From assembly GCF_001487105.1 (NCBI RefSeq), contig NZ_LN913001.1, positions 1,854,372-1,918,371 on the forward strand: a DNA stretch of 64,000 nucleotides, given 5' to 3'. The notes beneath the pieces were generated by a model, which was not told where the DNA came from, did no database searches, and saw only the letters and a list, made by a program, of their open reading frames with translations. Shown here piece by piece: positions 53,034 through 60,825 of this stretch. Position numbers and translations under genes: made by a program. The stretch comes from Mediterraneibacter massiliensis. GTDB taxonomy: Bacteria; Bacillota; Clostridia; Lachnospirales; Lachnospiraceae. Position 1 is the first letter of the stretch; each line of letters starts with the position of its first letter.

Positions 53034-55364
53034 CTAAAACATCATGCCAACATGGTATACCACAAACGCTGCAAGCCATGCGATCACGCACTGTCCTATG
53101 ACCATGGCAGCAGCCCATTTCCCGCCCAATTCTCTCTTTACAGAAGCGATTGCCGCCACACAAGGAGTATACAGCAGACAGAACACAAGAAGCGAACCTG
53201 CTCCTGCCAAAGTAAGACTGCTCTGCAAAAGTGCAGTACTTCCAAATAATACCGTCAAAGACGATACAACACTTTCTTTAGCCATGAAACCGGAGATCAG
53301 CGCTGTCGCGATCCGCCAGTCCCCAAAACCAACCGGAATAAAAATTGGCGCAAGTACTCCTGCCGCCATTGCAAGAATACTATTTTGAGAATCCGACACC
53401 ATATTCAGACCGGTATCGAAATTTTGCAGGAACCAGATGACGATTGTTGCAATGAAAATAACTGTAAACGCTCTCTGTAAAAAATCTTTAGCTTTCTCCC
53501 ATAATAAATGCAGTACATTTTTCACTCCAGGCATACGATAATTCGGAAGCTCCATAACAAAGGGAACTGCTTCGCCCTTAAAAGCAGTCTTCTTGAAGAT
53601 CAATGCCATGAGGATTCCCATCATAATGCCAAATATATAAAGACTGATCATGACAAGTGCTCCATGCTCTGGGAAAAATGCTGCTGTAAAAAATGCGTAG
53701 ATCGGCAATTTCGCAGTACAGCTCATAAATGGTGTCAACAGGATCGTCATCTTTCTATCCCGTTCTGATGGAAGCGTACGGCTTGCCATAACTCCCGGAA
53801 CCGTACATCCAAATCCAATCAGCATCGGAACAATACTGCGTCCCGAAAGTCCTAATTTTCTAAGTAATTTATCCATGATAAATGCGACACGTGCCATGTA
53901 TCCGCTGTCTTCTAACAAAGACAAGAACAAAAACAACGTTACAATGATCGGAAGAAAACTGAGTACTCCGCCGACTCCATTAAAAATTCCATCCACCACA
54001 AGAGAACGTACCACTGCATTTACATGTGCCGCCTGCATGGCTCCATCTGCCATTTCGGTAAGTACTGCGATCCCAGCTTCTAAAATCCCCTGCAGAAAAG
54101 CGCCGATCACATTAAATGTCAGCCAAAATACCATACCCATAATACCGATAAACGCAGGAATTCCTGTATATTTCCCGGTCAAAATCCGATCCACCTTCAG
54201 GCTTCTGGCCCGTTCCTTGCTTTCTTTTGGCTTTATAACCGCTTCACTGCATATTTCTTCTATGTAATCAAAGCGCATCTGTGCTACAGCTGCTGCACGA
54301 TCCAAGCCTGTTTCTGCTTCTGTCTGACTGGCGATTTCTTCTAAAATATGGTTCTCCTGAGCTGTCATTCTCAGTTGGTCCAGAATTTTTTTGTCCCCTT
54401 CCATGACCTTGCTTGCTGCAAAACGTACAGGTATTTCTGATTTTTCAGCATGATCCTCGATCAAATGCATCACTGCATGGATCCCTCTGTGGATCCCTTC
54501 TTCTCTTTTGCAGAAATCCGTATCCAGAGGACATTCCTGATATTTTGCCACATGGATTGCATGGCGGACCAATTCCTCGATTCCCTCTCCTTTTGCCGCT
54601 GAAATAGGAACCACCGGCACGCCTAACGCTGCCTCCATCTCATTTACAAGGACCGAACCATCATTTTCCCGCAATTCATCCATCATATTCAGCGCCACGA
54701 CCATCGGGAAACCCAATTCCAAAAGCTGCATGGTCAGATAGAGATTCCGTTCTATATTAGTCGCATCCACGATATTGATGATTCCTTTAGGCTTTTCTCG
54801 GATTACAAATTCTCTTGTTACGATTTCTTCACTGCTGTACGGAGACATAGAATAAATTCCCGGCAAATCTGTGATCAAAGTATTTTCATGTCCTTTTATC
54901 ACACCGTCTTTACGGTCGACCGTAACACCGGGAAAATTTCCCACATGCTGTTTGGAACCAGTCAGTTGGTTAAAAAGAGTTGTCTTTCCGCAGTTCTGAT
55001 TTCCTACCAGGGCAAATGTAAGCGTCTCGTCATCCGGCAGAGGGTTTTCACCTTTTCTATTATGGAATTTTCCACCTTCTCCATATCCTGGATGATGCTT
55101 TTCTCGTCCCACTGTTTTCTTTTTTATCATTCTAGGTTTGTGTGGTTCACCTATTTCAATATTTTTCGCATCCTCTAAACGGATCGTTAATTCATATCCA
55201 TGTATTCTAAGTTCCACAGGATCTCCCATAGGAGCATATTTTACGACTGTCACCTCTGTCCCCTGTATGAGCCCCATATCCAAAAAGTGCTGGCGCAGAG
55301 CTCCCGAACCACCGACAGTCTGTATGGTCGCAGTCTTTCCAATAGCTAATTCACTTAACTTCAT
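53034..55364 (-). CDS. feoB: Ferrous iron transporter, FeoA-FeoB fusion
   Basis: A 776-residue Fe2+ importer. Residues 1-75 are a FeoA-type SH3 domain (LSELAIGKTATIQTVGGSGA), joined by a basic, His/Gly-rich linker to FeoB. The G domain has GNQNCGKTTLFNQLTG (G1, 121-129), DLPGIYSMSP (G3) and NMMDE (G4). The membrane part has two Gate regions with SGYMARVAFIMD, PMLIGFGCTVPGVMASRTL and YTPCVAAIASVKREL. Fusion of the two is seen in some Clostridia. It has its own short upstream region after the P-type ATPase terminator; no Fur or DtxR box was clear. Confidence 0.95.
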   Translation of the reverse strand: MKLSELAIGKTATIQTVGGSGALRQHFLDMGLIQGTEVTVVKYAPMGDPVELRIHGYELTIRLEDAKNIEIGEPHKPRMIKKKTVGREKHHPGYGEGGKFHNRKGENPLPDDETLTFALVGNQNCGKTTLFNQLTGSKQHVGNFPGVTVDRKDGVIKGHENTLITDLPGIYSMSPYSSEEIVTREFVIREKPKGIINIVDATNIERNLYLTMQLLELGFPMVVALNMMDELRENDGSVLVNEMEAALGVPVVPISAAKGEGIEELVRHAIHVAKYQECPLDTDFCKREEGIHRGIHAVMHLIEDHAEKSEIPVRFAASKVMEGDKKILDQLRMTAQENHILEEIASQTEAETGLDRAAAVAQMRFDYIEEICSEAVIKPKESKERARSLKVDRILTGKYTGIPAFIGIMGMVFWLTFNVIGAFLQGILEAGIAVLTEMADGAMQAAHVNAVVRSLVVDGIFNGVGGVLSFLPIIVTLFLFLSLLEDSGYMARVAFIMDKLLRKLGLSGRSIVPMLIGFGCTVPGVMASRTLPSERDRKMTILLTPFMSCTAKLPIYAFFTAAFFPEHGALVMISLYIFGIMMGILMALIFKKTAFKGEAVPFVMELPNYRMPGVKNVLHLLWEKAKDFLQRAFTVIFIATIVIWFLQNFDTGLNMVSDSQNSILAMAAGVLAPIFIPVGFGDWRIATALISGFMAKESVVSSLTVLFGSTALLQSSLTLAGAGSLLVFCLLYTPCVAAIASVKRELGGKWAAAMVIGQCVIAWLAAFVVYHVGMMF

Positions 55365-55410
55365 TTTGTCCTCCTTCTCTTTCCCTCTAATAGTTTACCT
55401 AATCTTTGCC

Positions 55411-55449
55411 CAAAAGTAAAGCAGCGGTGAAAATACCGCTGCTTTATAA
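55411..55449 (-). terminator. Terminator between P-type ATPase and feoAB
   Basis: AAAGCAGCGG pairs with CCGCTGCTTT around an eight-base loop. On the minus strand it is followed by TACTTTTG, a weak T run. Confidence 0.7.
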
Positions 55450-55464
55450 TAATTTTTATCCTAT

Positions 55465-57351
55465 TTATAAATGATGGACCCTAAGCGTCCTGATCGCATT
55501 TAAGATCGCAATGACCATAACGCCTACGTCGGCAAAAATTGCAAGCCACATATTTGCAAGGCCAACTGCCCCAAGTCCTAGACAGGCAAATTTCACAACC
55601 AATGCAAATATAATATTCTGATATACGATCCGCAAACATTTTCTAGAGATTTTGATCGCTTTAGAAATTTTCAGCGGATCATCATCCATCAAGACGACAT
55701 CTGCTGCTTCGATTGCCGCGTCCGACCCCATAGCACCCATAGCGATCCCGATATCCGCACGAGTCAAAACAGGTGCGTCATTGATACCGTCTCCCACAAA
55801 AGCCAATGTATCTTTTCCGGCATTCTCCAGGAGCAATTCTTCTACTTTTTCCACTTTATCTCCCGGAAGCAATTCACTATATACTTTGTCTATCCCCAAA
55901 GTCTCTGCTACTTGTTCCGCTACACGCTTTGTATCTCCGGTAAGCATGACTGTTTTTTTGATACCGGCTTTTCGCAAAGCCGCTACCGCCTCTTTGGCGT
56001 GTTCTTTTATGATATCAGAAATCACAATATGTCCTGCATATTCTCCGTTGACCGCCATGTGGATGATCGTGCCCACTTTATGACATTCACGATACTTCAC
56101 ATGCAGCCTTTCCATCAGCCTGCTGTTGCCGGCAGCGACCTCCTGTCCATCTACTGTGGCAAGTATCCCATATCCGCTGATCTCCTGTATGTCTGAGACT
56201 CTGCTTCGGTCAATTTCCTTTCCATATGCTTTCTGAAGACTCTTACTGATTGGATGTGAAGATGCACACTCAGCAAGTGCCGCATATTCCAACAGTTTTT
56301 TTTCTTCCATCTCATTGTGGTGTACAGCGCTTACTTCAAACACTCCCTGTGTCAAAGTACCTGTTTTATCAAACACTACACATTTTGCCCGTGATAATGT
56401 TTCCATATAGTTAGAACCTTTAATCAAAATCCCTTCCTTGCTCGCTCCTCCTATTCCTGCAAAGAAACTAAGTGGAATACTGATGACCAACGCGCATGGA
56501 CAGCTAATGACCAGAAATGTAAGCGCCCGATATATCCATATGCCCCACTGTGCCGCCTGCCCTAAAAATAAGATCTGTATAAGAGGCGGCAGAACTGCCA
56601 GTGCTAATGCGCCATAACATACTGCCGGAGTATACACTTTTGCAAATTTCGAAATAAAATTCTCTGATTTTGATTTTCTGGAACTGGAATTTTCCACAAG
56701 TTCTAATATTTTAGATACCGTAGATTCTTCAAACGCCTTTATCGTCTGGATTTTTAATACACCTGTCATATTGATGCATCCACTGATGATCTCATCTCCT
56801 TGCCGTACATCCCGGGGTATACTTTCTCCTGTCAGAGCGCTTGTATTCAAACTGGAGCTTCCTTCTATAACAATCCCGTCCAACGGTACTTTTTCTCCCG
56901 GCTGCACTACGATCATACTATCAATACCCACTTCATCCGGATCCACTTTTTCCAGCTTTCCTTCTCGTTCTACATTGGCATAATCCGGACGTATATCCAT
57001 CAATGCACTGATATTTCTGCGGCTTTTTCCAACTGCATAACTCTGGAACAACTCGCCTATCTGATAAAACAGCATAACAGCGATCGCTTCATTATAGTCT
57101 CCGCTTCGCGCATAGATTGCCAAAGCAAATGCCCCCACAGTCGCTACTGCCATCAAAAAATTCTCATCAAAAACCCTGCGATTCCAAATGCCTTTTCCGG
57201 CCTTTTTTAAAATATCATACCCTATGATCAAATATACCAACAGATAAAGAGCTAATTCTGCAATTCCTGTTACCGGTATAAAATTCAATATAATAACCAT
57301 AACAGCTGAAATGATAATCCGGATCAGCATTTTCTTCTGTTTCCTGTTCAT
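55465..57351 (-). CDS. cadA: Zn2+/Cd2+/Pb2+-type P-type ATPase
   Basis: P1B-type efflux pump, 628 residues. Motifs: TGES phosphatase loop (SALTGESIPRDV), CPC in the metal-binding helix (VISCPCALVISIPLS), phosphorylation site VFDKTGTLTQG, and GDGINDAPVL. The final helix has the Asp of FADVGVMVIAILNA, which fits divalent Zn/Cd pumps rather than copper pumps. It lacks an N-terminal HMA domain; a separate 72-residue HMA protein is encoded just upstream. ATG 57351 follows GGAGG by eight bases. Confidence 0.92.
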   Translation of the reverse strand: MNRKQKKMLIRIIISAVMVIILNFIPVTGIAELALYLLVYLIIGYDILKKAGKGIWNRRVFDENFLMAVATVGAFALAIYARSGDYNEAIAVMLFYQIGELFQSYAVGKSRRNISALMDIRPDYANVEREGKLEKVDPDEVGIDSMIVVQPGEKVPLDGIVIEGSSSLNTSALTGESIPRDVRQGDEIISGCINMTGVLKIQTIKAFEESTVSKILELVENSSSRKSKSENFISKFAKVYTPAVCYGALALAVLPPLIQILFLGQAAQWGIWIYRALTFLVISCPCALVISIPLSFFAGIGGASKEGILIKGSNYMETLSRAKCVVFDKTGTLTQGVFEVSAVHHNEMEEKKLLEYAALAECASSHPISKSLQKAYGKEIDRSRVSDIQEISGYGILATVDGQEVAAGNSRLMERLHVKYRECHKVGTIIHMAVNGEYAGHIVISDIIKEHAKEAVAALRKAGIKKTVMLTGDTKRVAEQVAETLGIDKVYSELLPGDKVEKVEELLLENAGKDTLAFVGDGINDAPVLTRADIGIAMGAMGSDAAIEAADVVLMDDDPLKISKAIKISRKCLRIVYQNIIFALVVKFACLGLGAVGLANMWLAIFADVGVMVIAILNAIRTLRVHHL

Positions 57352-57447
57352 GATCATATCCTCCTATTGGATTATACATTTGTTTAATTTTTCATATCTA
57401 CTTCATAAATTTGCACCCTGACCGTAATGCGCAAGGGTGCAAAAATT

Positions 57448-57666
57448 TTAAAATTCGATTTCACAATCCGGTTCTACCTTTTTGCAGGCTTTCAAAACCG
57501 TTTTCATAACTGTCTTTGGCTCCTGCCCCTCCTCGAACTCTACGATCATTTTCTGTGTCATAAAGTTAACCGTCGCGTCTGCAACGCCTGCCGTTTTCTT
57601 TGCCGCATCCTCCATCAGATTCGCACAGTTTGCACAGTCTACCTCAATCTTGTATGTCTTTTTCAT
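57448..57666 (-). CDS. Heavy-metal-associated (HMA) domain protein
   Basis: A 72-residue ferredoxin-like metal-binding protein with the CxxC site in VDCANCANLM. The Glu/Asp-rich C-terminus (EPDCEIEF) resembles HMA domains of Zn/Cd pumps. Located about 95 bases upstream of the pump gene on the same strand, it probably supplies the metal-binding function missing from that pump. ATG 57666 follows AAAGGAG. Confidence 0.9.
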   Translation of the reverse strand: MKKTYKIEVDCANCANLMEDAAKKTAGVADATVNFMTQKMIVEFEEGQEPKTVMKTVLKACKKVEPDCEIEF

Positions 57667-57867
57667 GATCAATACTCCTTTCCTCTTGAAGATATGTTTT
57701 TATTGAACAATTAAATATATGTTTAATCTTTATACTTATATAATACTCCCGACTTTTTAAAATGTCAATCTTAATATGAAAATATTTTGGATATTTTGGA
57801 TACTATCTTTTTAGTCAAGTCTTATAACGAGAGAATTACCAATACAATATGTAAAACATGTATATGG

Positions 57868-57913
57868 AAAGAGGGTGCCGCAAAATCATCAAATGATTGT
57901 GCGATACCCTCTC
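57868..57913 (-). terminator. Terminator downstream of metA
   Basis: AGAGGGTATCGCACAATCA and its near complement form a long stem with minor mismatches. It follows the small zinc-ribbon frame. Together with that frame it fills most of the 57667-57999 gap; the rest shows only the upstream region of the HMA gene. Confidence 0.7.
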
Positions 57914-57920
57914 TCCTATT

Positions 57921-57983
57921 TCATTTTTTGCAATTTTCACAAAACTCTTCCTGATTTGGAGAATTACATTTAGGACAATTCAT
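57921..57983 (-). CDS. Possible 20-residue zinc-ribbon microprotein
   Basis: A frame of 20 codons, 16 bases after the metA stop, reads MNCPKCNSPNQEEFCENCKK. It has two CxxC pairs in the exact spacing of a zinc-ribbon head. GGGGAAAGGG lies just before the ATG. It ends shortly before the terminator. It may be a real tiny protein or the remnant of a longer zinc-ribbon protein. Confidence 0.4.
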   Translation of the reverse strand: MNCPKCNSPNQEEFCENCKK

Positions 57984-57999
57984 TCCCTTTCCCCATTTG

Positions 58000-58923
58000 T
58001 TAAAAACTCGGCGTTCCGTACAAGTCATACGGTGTTACCTGATATACATAATAATTGAGCCAGTTTGTATATAGATTATTTGCGCATGCTCTCCATGTAA
58101 GAAGCGGCTTTTGTTCTGGATCTCCATCCGGATAATAATTAACAGGAATTTGGATATCCATCCCCTTTGCCTTATCTCTTTTATACTCTCCATCCAACGT
58201 CATCCGGTCATATTCCGGGTGCCCCATAACAAAGATTTTTCGCCCGTCCTCTGCCATACATAAGAACACACCTGCCTCCTTTGAATCAGCCAGGATCGTA
58301 ATTCTTTCATCTTTCTCCAAAAGTTCTTCCGGAACCGTCGTGTGTCTGGAATGGGGCGCATAGAATACATCATCAAATCCTCTGACAAGCGGAATCTTTC
58401 TGTTTCTTACATGGTGCTTAAATACGCCGAACTTTTTCTGCGGAAGCTTTACTTTGTCAATCCCATAATGGTAATACACTCCCGCCTGTGCTCCCCAGCA
58501 CAAATGCAGCGTGGAAGTCACATTTGTTGTCGTCCACTCCATGATTTCTTTTAGTTCTTCCCAGTAATCTACCTCCTCAAAGGGCAGCAGTTCCACCGGT
58601 GCGCCTGTAATAATAAAACCATCGAATTTCTGCCGTTTAATCTCTTCAAAAGATTCATAAAATTTATAAATATGGCTGGTAGATGTATTTTTCGATACAT
58701 GGCTCGATACCCGCACAAATGTCACATCCACCTGCAGCGGAGTATTCGAAAGAGAACGCAAGATTTGTAGTTCTGTATCTTCTTTTAACGGCATGAGATT
58801 CAGAAGCCCTATGCTGATCGGACGGATATCCTGATGTGCGGCACGGTATTCGTCCATCACAAATATATTTTCCTGCTCCAGTATCTCTTTTACCGGCAAA
58901 TCATTTTGTACTCGAATCGGCAT
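58000..58923 (-). CDS. metA: Homoserine O-acetyltransferase (MetA family)
   Basis: First enzyme of methionine synthesis from homoserine, 307 residues. The nucleophile is Cys142 (HLCWGAQAG), with His235 and Glu237 in MGHPEYDR. Residue 111 is Glu (TGAPVELLPFE), which in studied enzymes selects acetyl-CoA, whereas Gly gives succinyl-CoA; so I call the acetyl form. The start lies inside the end of the upstream permease gene, overlapping by 23 bases in another frame. AGAGGAGA precedes the ATG. No SAM riboswitch was seen. Confidence 0.93.
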   Translation of the reverse strand: MPIRVQNDLPVKEILEQENIFVMDEYRAAHQDIRPISIGLLNLMPLKEDTELQILRSLSNTPLQVDVTFVRVSSHVSKNTSTSHIYKFYESFEEIKRQKFDGFIITGAPVELLPFEEVDYWEELKEIMEWTTTNVTSTLHLCWGAQAGVYYHYGIDKVKLPQKKFGVFKHHVRNRKIPLVRGFDDVFYAPHSRHTTVPEELLEKDERITILADSKEAGVFLCMAEDGRKIFVMGHPEYDRMTLDGEYKRDKAKGMDIQIPVNYYPDGDPEQKPLLTWRACANNLYTNWLNYYVYQVTPYDLYGTPSF

Positions 58924-60280
58924 GTCTATCTTCTCCTCTTTCCTCGTTTTTCATCTCATTTTCATCAGCATGTACATATGTACCATCAGAATCTATATAG
59001 CTAAACTTATCATAGCAGTCCGTATCTGTAGGAAATTTCTTGCGTTCCAGCCTGTTGTTGATAATCATTTTAACAATGTAATAAATCACGGCAAATGTCG
59101 GAACTCCCAGTATCATTCCCAGGAAACCAAACATGCCTCCTCCCAGCAGTATGGAAAATACAACCCAAAAAGCGGACAGTCCCGTTGAATCCCCAAGTAT
59201 CTTTGGTCCGATAATATTTCCATCCAATTGTTGTAGACACAGTATAAAGATAATAAAATAGATTCCCATCTTAGGGTCCGACAATAAGATCAACAGTGCG
59301 CTTGGAATCGCCCCAATATAGGGACCGAAAAACGGAATTACATTTGTCACTCCTACAATAACGCTGACCAGCATCGTATAGGGCATATCCAAAACAGATA
59401 AGCCTAAGAAACAAAGCACGCCGATGATAGCGGAATCTATAATTTTCCCTATGATAAATCCGCCGAAAATCTGATTGCTTTTAATTGTCAGGTGAAGGAT
59501 CATATTCGCATTTGCAGGTTTAAACAGTGCATATATGATTTTTTTACACTGTCTGGAAAATTTTTCTTTGCTGAACAGCACATATACAGAAACGATCATT
59601 CCGATCACAATGTTGAGTATCTCGCTTATAATGTTGATAACGCCTACCGTCAAACCGGACATGACTACATTCACCTGTTCTAATAGATCTGTGCGCATCC
59701 AGTTCTGTAAAAACTTCGCTGCTTCCTCCAGCACTTCCGCCGCGAACTTTCCTATCGTCGAATTTTCCGAATTCATCTGGGCAAAAGATTCCAGGAAGTG
59801 ATTCATCTGGCTCGGAACTGTAAGCACCATATCCCGTATACTTCGGTATAATTCCGGTATCATCATATTAAACAAAGTTACTACTATTGCGATGAGCAGA
59901 AGCAGCCCTGTCATGATCCCGATTGCTCTTACGAACGATTCTTTTCTCTTAAAACGAGGAAATCGTTTTTTTATTACAGGCAGTAAATGTCTGTCCACGA
60001 TATTTACGATTGGATTCAAAAGATACGCAATCGCCAGACCATAAATGATCGGTTTCAGCACATGGATAACCTTCGCAAGTATATCAGAAATAACTGTAAG
60101 GCGGAGAAGCGCAAAATAAAAAAGGATGCATGTAGCGATCACAATAAAAAACGTCATTCCCTTTCCAAACTGTTGCCTGAGCTTAGAAGATCCTTTCTTC
60201 TTCAATACCGGCTGTTTTATGTAATATCCACTGTTGAGAGCCTCTTCTTTTTGGGCATCCTTTTGTGTCTCTTCTATCAT
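58901..60280 (-). CDS. AI-2E family transporter (YtvI/PerM type)
   Basis: A 459-residue membrane protein of the AI-2 exporter/PerM family, with about eight membrane segments, a long loop after the third (about 150-230), and the family C-terminal part with VTNVIPFFGPYIGAIPSALL and QQLDGNIIGPKILGDSTGLS. Members export small molecules or exchange Na+/H+; the function here is unknown. A polar C-terminal tail of about 55 residues overlaps the metA start by 23 bases, so the two are cotranscribed. Confidence 0.88.
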   Translation of the reverse strand: MIEETQKDAQKEEALNSGYYIKQPVLKKKGSSKLRQQFGKGMTFFIVIATCILFYFALLRLTVISDILAKVIHVLKPIIYGLAIAYLLNPIVNIVDRHLLPVIKKRFPRFKRKESFVRAIGIMTGLLLLIAIVVTLFNMMIPELYRSIRDMVLTVPSQMNHFLESFAQMNSENSTIGKFAAEVLEEAAKFLQNWMRTDLLEQVNVVMSGLTVGVINIISEILNIVIGMIVSVYVLFSKEKFSRQCKKIIYALFKPANANMILHLTIKSNQIFGGFIIGKIIDSAIIGVLCFLGLSVLDMPYTMLVSVIVGVTNVIPFFGPYIGAIPSALLILLSDPKMGIYFIIFILCLQQLDGNIIGPKILGDSTGLSAFWVVFSILLGGGMFGFLGMILGVPTFAVIYYIVKMIINNRLERKKFPTDTDCYDKFSYIDSDGTYVHADENEMKNEERGEDRHADSSTK

Positions 60281-60312
60281 TTATTGCCCACCTTTCCTAA
60301 TATGTACGTATT

Positions 60313-60342
60313 ATTATAACGCCTTATATAAGGATGCGTCAA
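60313..60342 (-). promoter_or_regulatory. Promoter of AI-2E transporter-metA with palindromic spacer
   Basis: TTGACG (60337-60342), 18 bases, TATAAT (60313-60318) on the minus strand. The spacer contains the perfect palindrome CCTTATATAAGG (60322-60333), a plausible repressor site. Confidence 0.75.
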
Positions 60343-60348
60343 TATAAG

Positions 60349-60384
60349 AAAAAGGGATCTTCCTCCAACAGAAAATCCCCTTTT
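60349..60384 (-). terminator. Terminator after the DUF1540 gene
   Basis: AAAAGGGGAT pairs with ATCCCTTTTT (one G-T pair) around a 16-base loop, on the minus strand, about 70 bases after the DUF1540 stop. Confidence 0.78.
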
Positions 60385-60450
60385 CACTATCTCTTTTTAC
60401 AAATGCTTTTTCATATCTATGCGGTCCGAACCGGACACATTTTACCCTTC

Positions 60451-60774
60451 TCAGCCACGGCAGGAAAATGTCGCACATTCTGTCCCTTCGCATTGACAGG
60501 CATTGCTGCCTTCTACGCTGATCTTACCTGCATGGCACTGGCAGCTTTCATTATACATACATTCTGTCGCGTTACAATCTACGCAGGCACAGTCAGAAGG
60601 GGCTTTCATACTGTTTGTATAACTGCCTCCTCCTTCTTTTCTCTCCTGGAAACTGTCGCAGCAAGTCTCCCCGGCGGTTTTCGCGCTGTTTCCTCCGACC
60701 TGTATTTTGTCCAGGTCACATAAAAACTGCTTATTGTGTACACATGTCTGTACAGTACATTTTAATTCTGGCAT
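60451..60774 (-). CDS. Two-repeat DUF1540 cysteine-rich protein
   Basis: A 107-residue protein with two copies of the DUF1540 cysteine pattern: about 5-40 (CTVQTCVHNKQFLCDLDKIQ then CCDSF) and about 62-105 (CACVDCNATECMYNESCQCH then CQCEGTECATF). Likely metal binding; role unknown. DUF1540 proteins are common in Clostridia, often one copy per protein. It follows thrS on the same strand, with its own GGAGG site. Confidence 0.85.
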   Translation of the reverse strand: MPELKCTVQTCVHNKQFLCDLDKIQVGGNSAKTAGETCCDSFQERKEGGGSYTNSMKAPSDCACVDCNATECMYNESCQCHAGKISVEGSNACQCEGTECATFSCRG

Positions 60775-60825
60775 AATGTTATCCTCCTTTTTTACAGATT
60801 CAATATCATTATGCCCTGTATTTTT

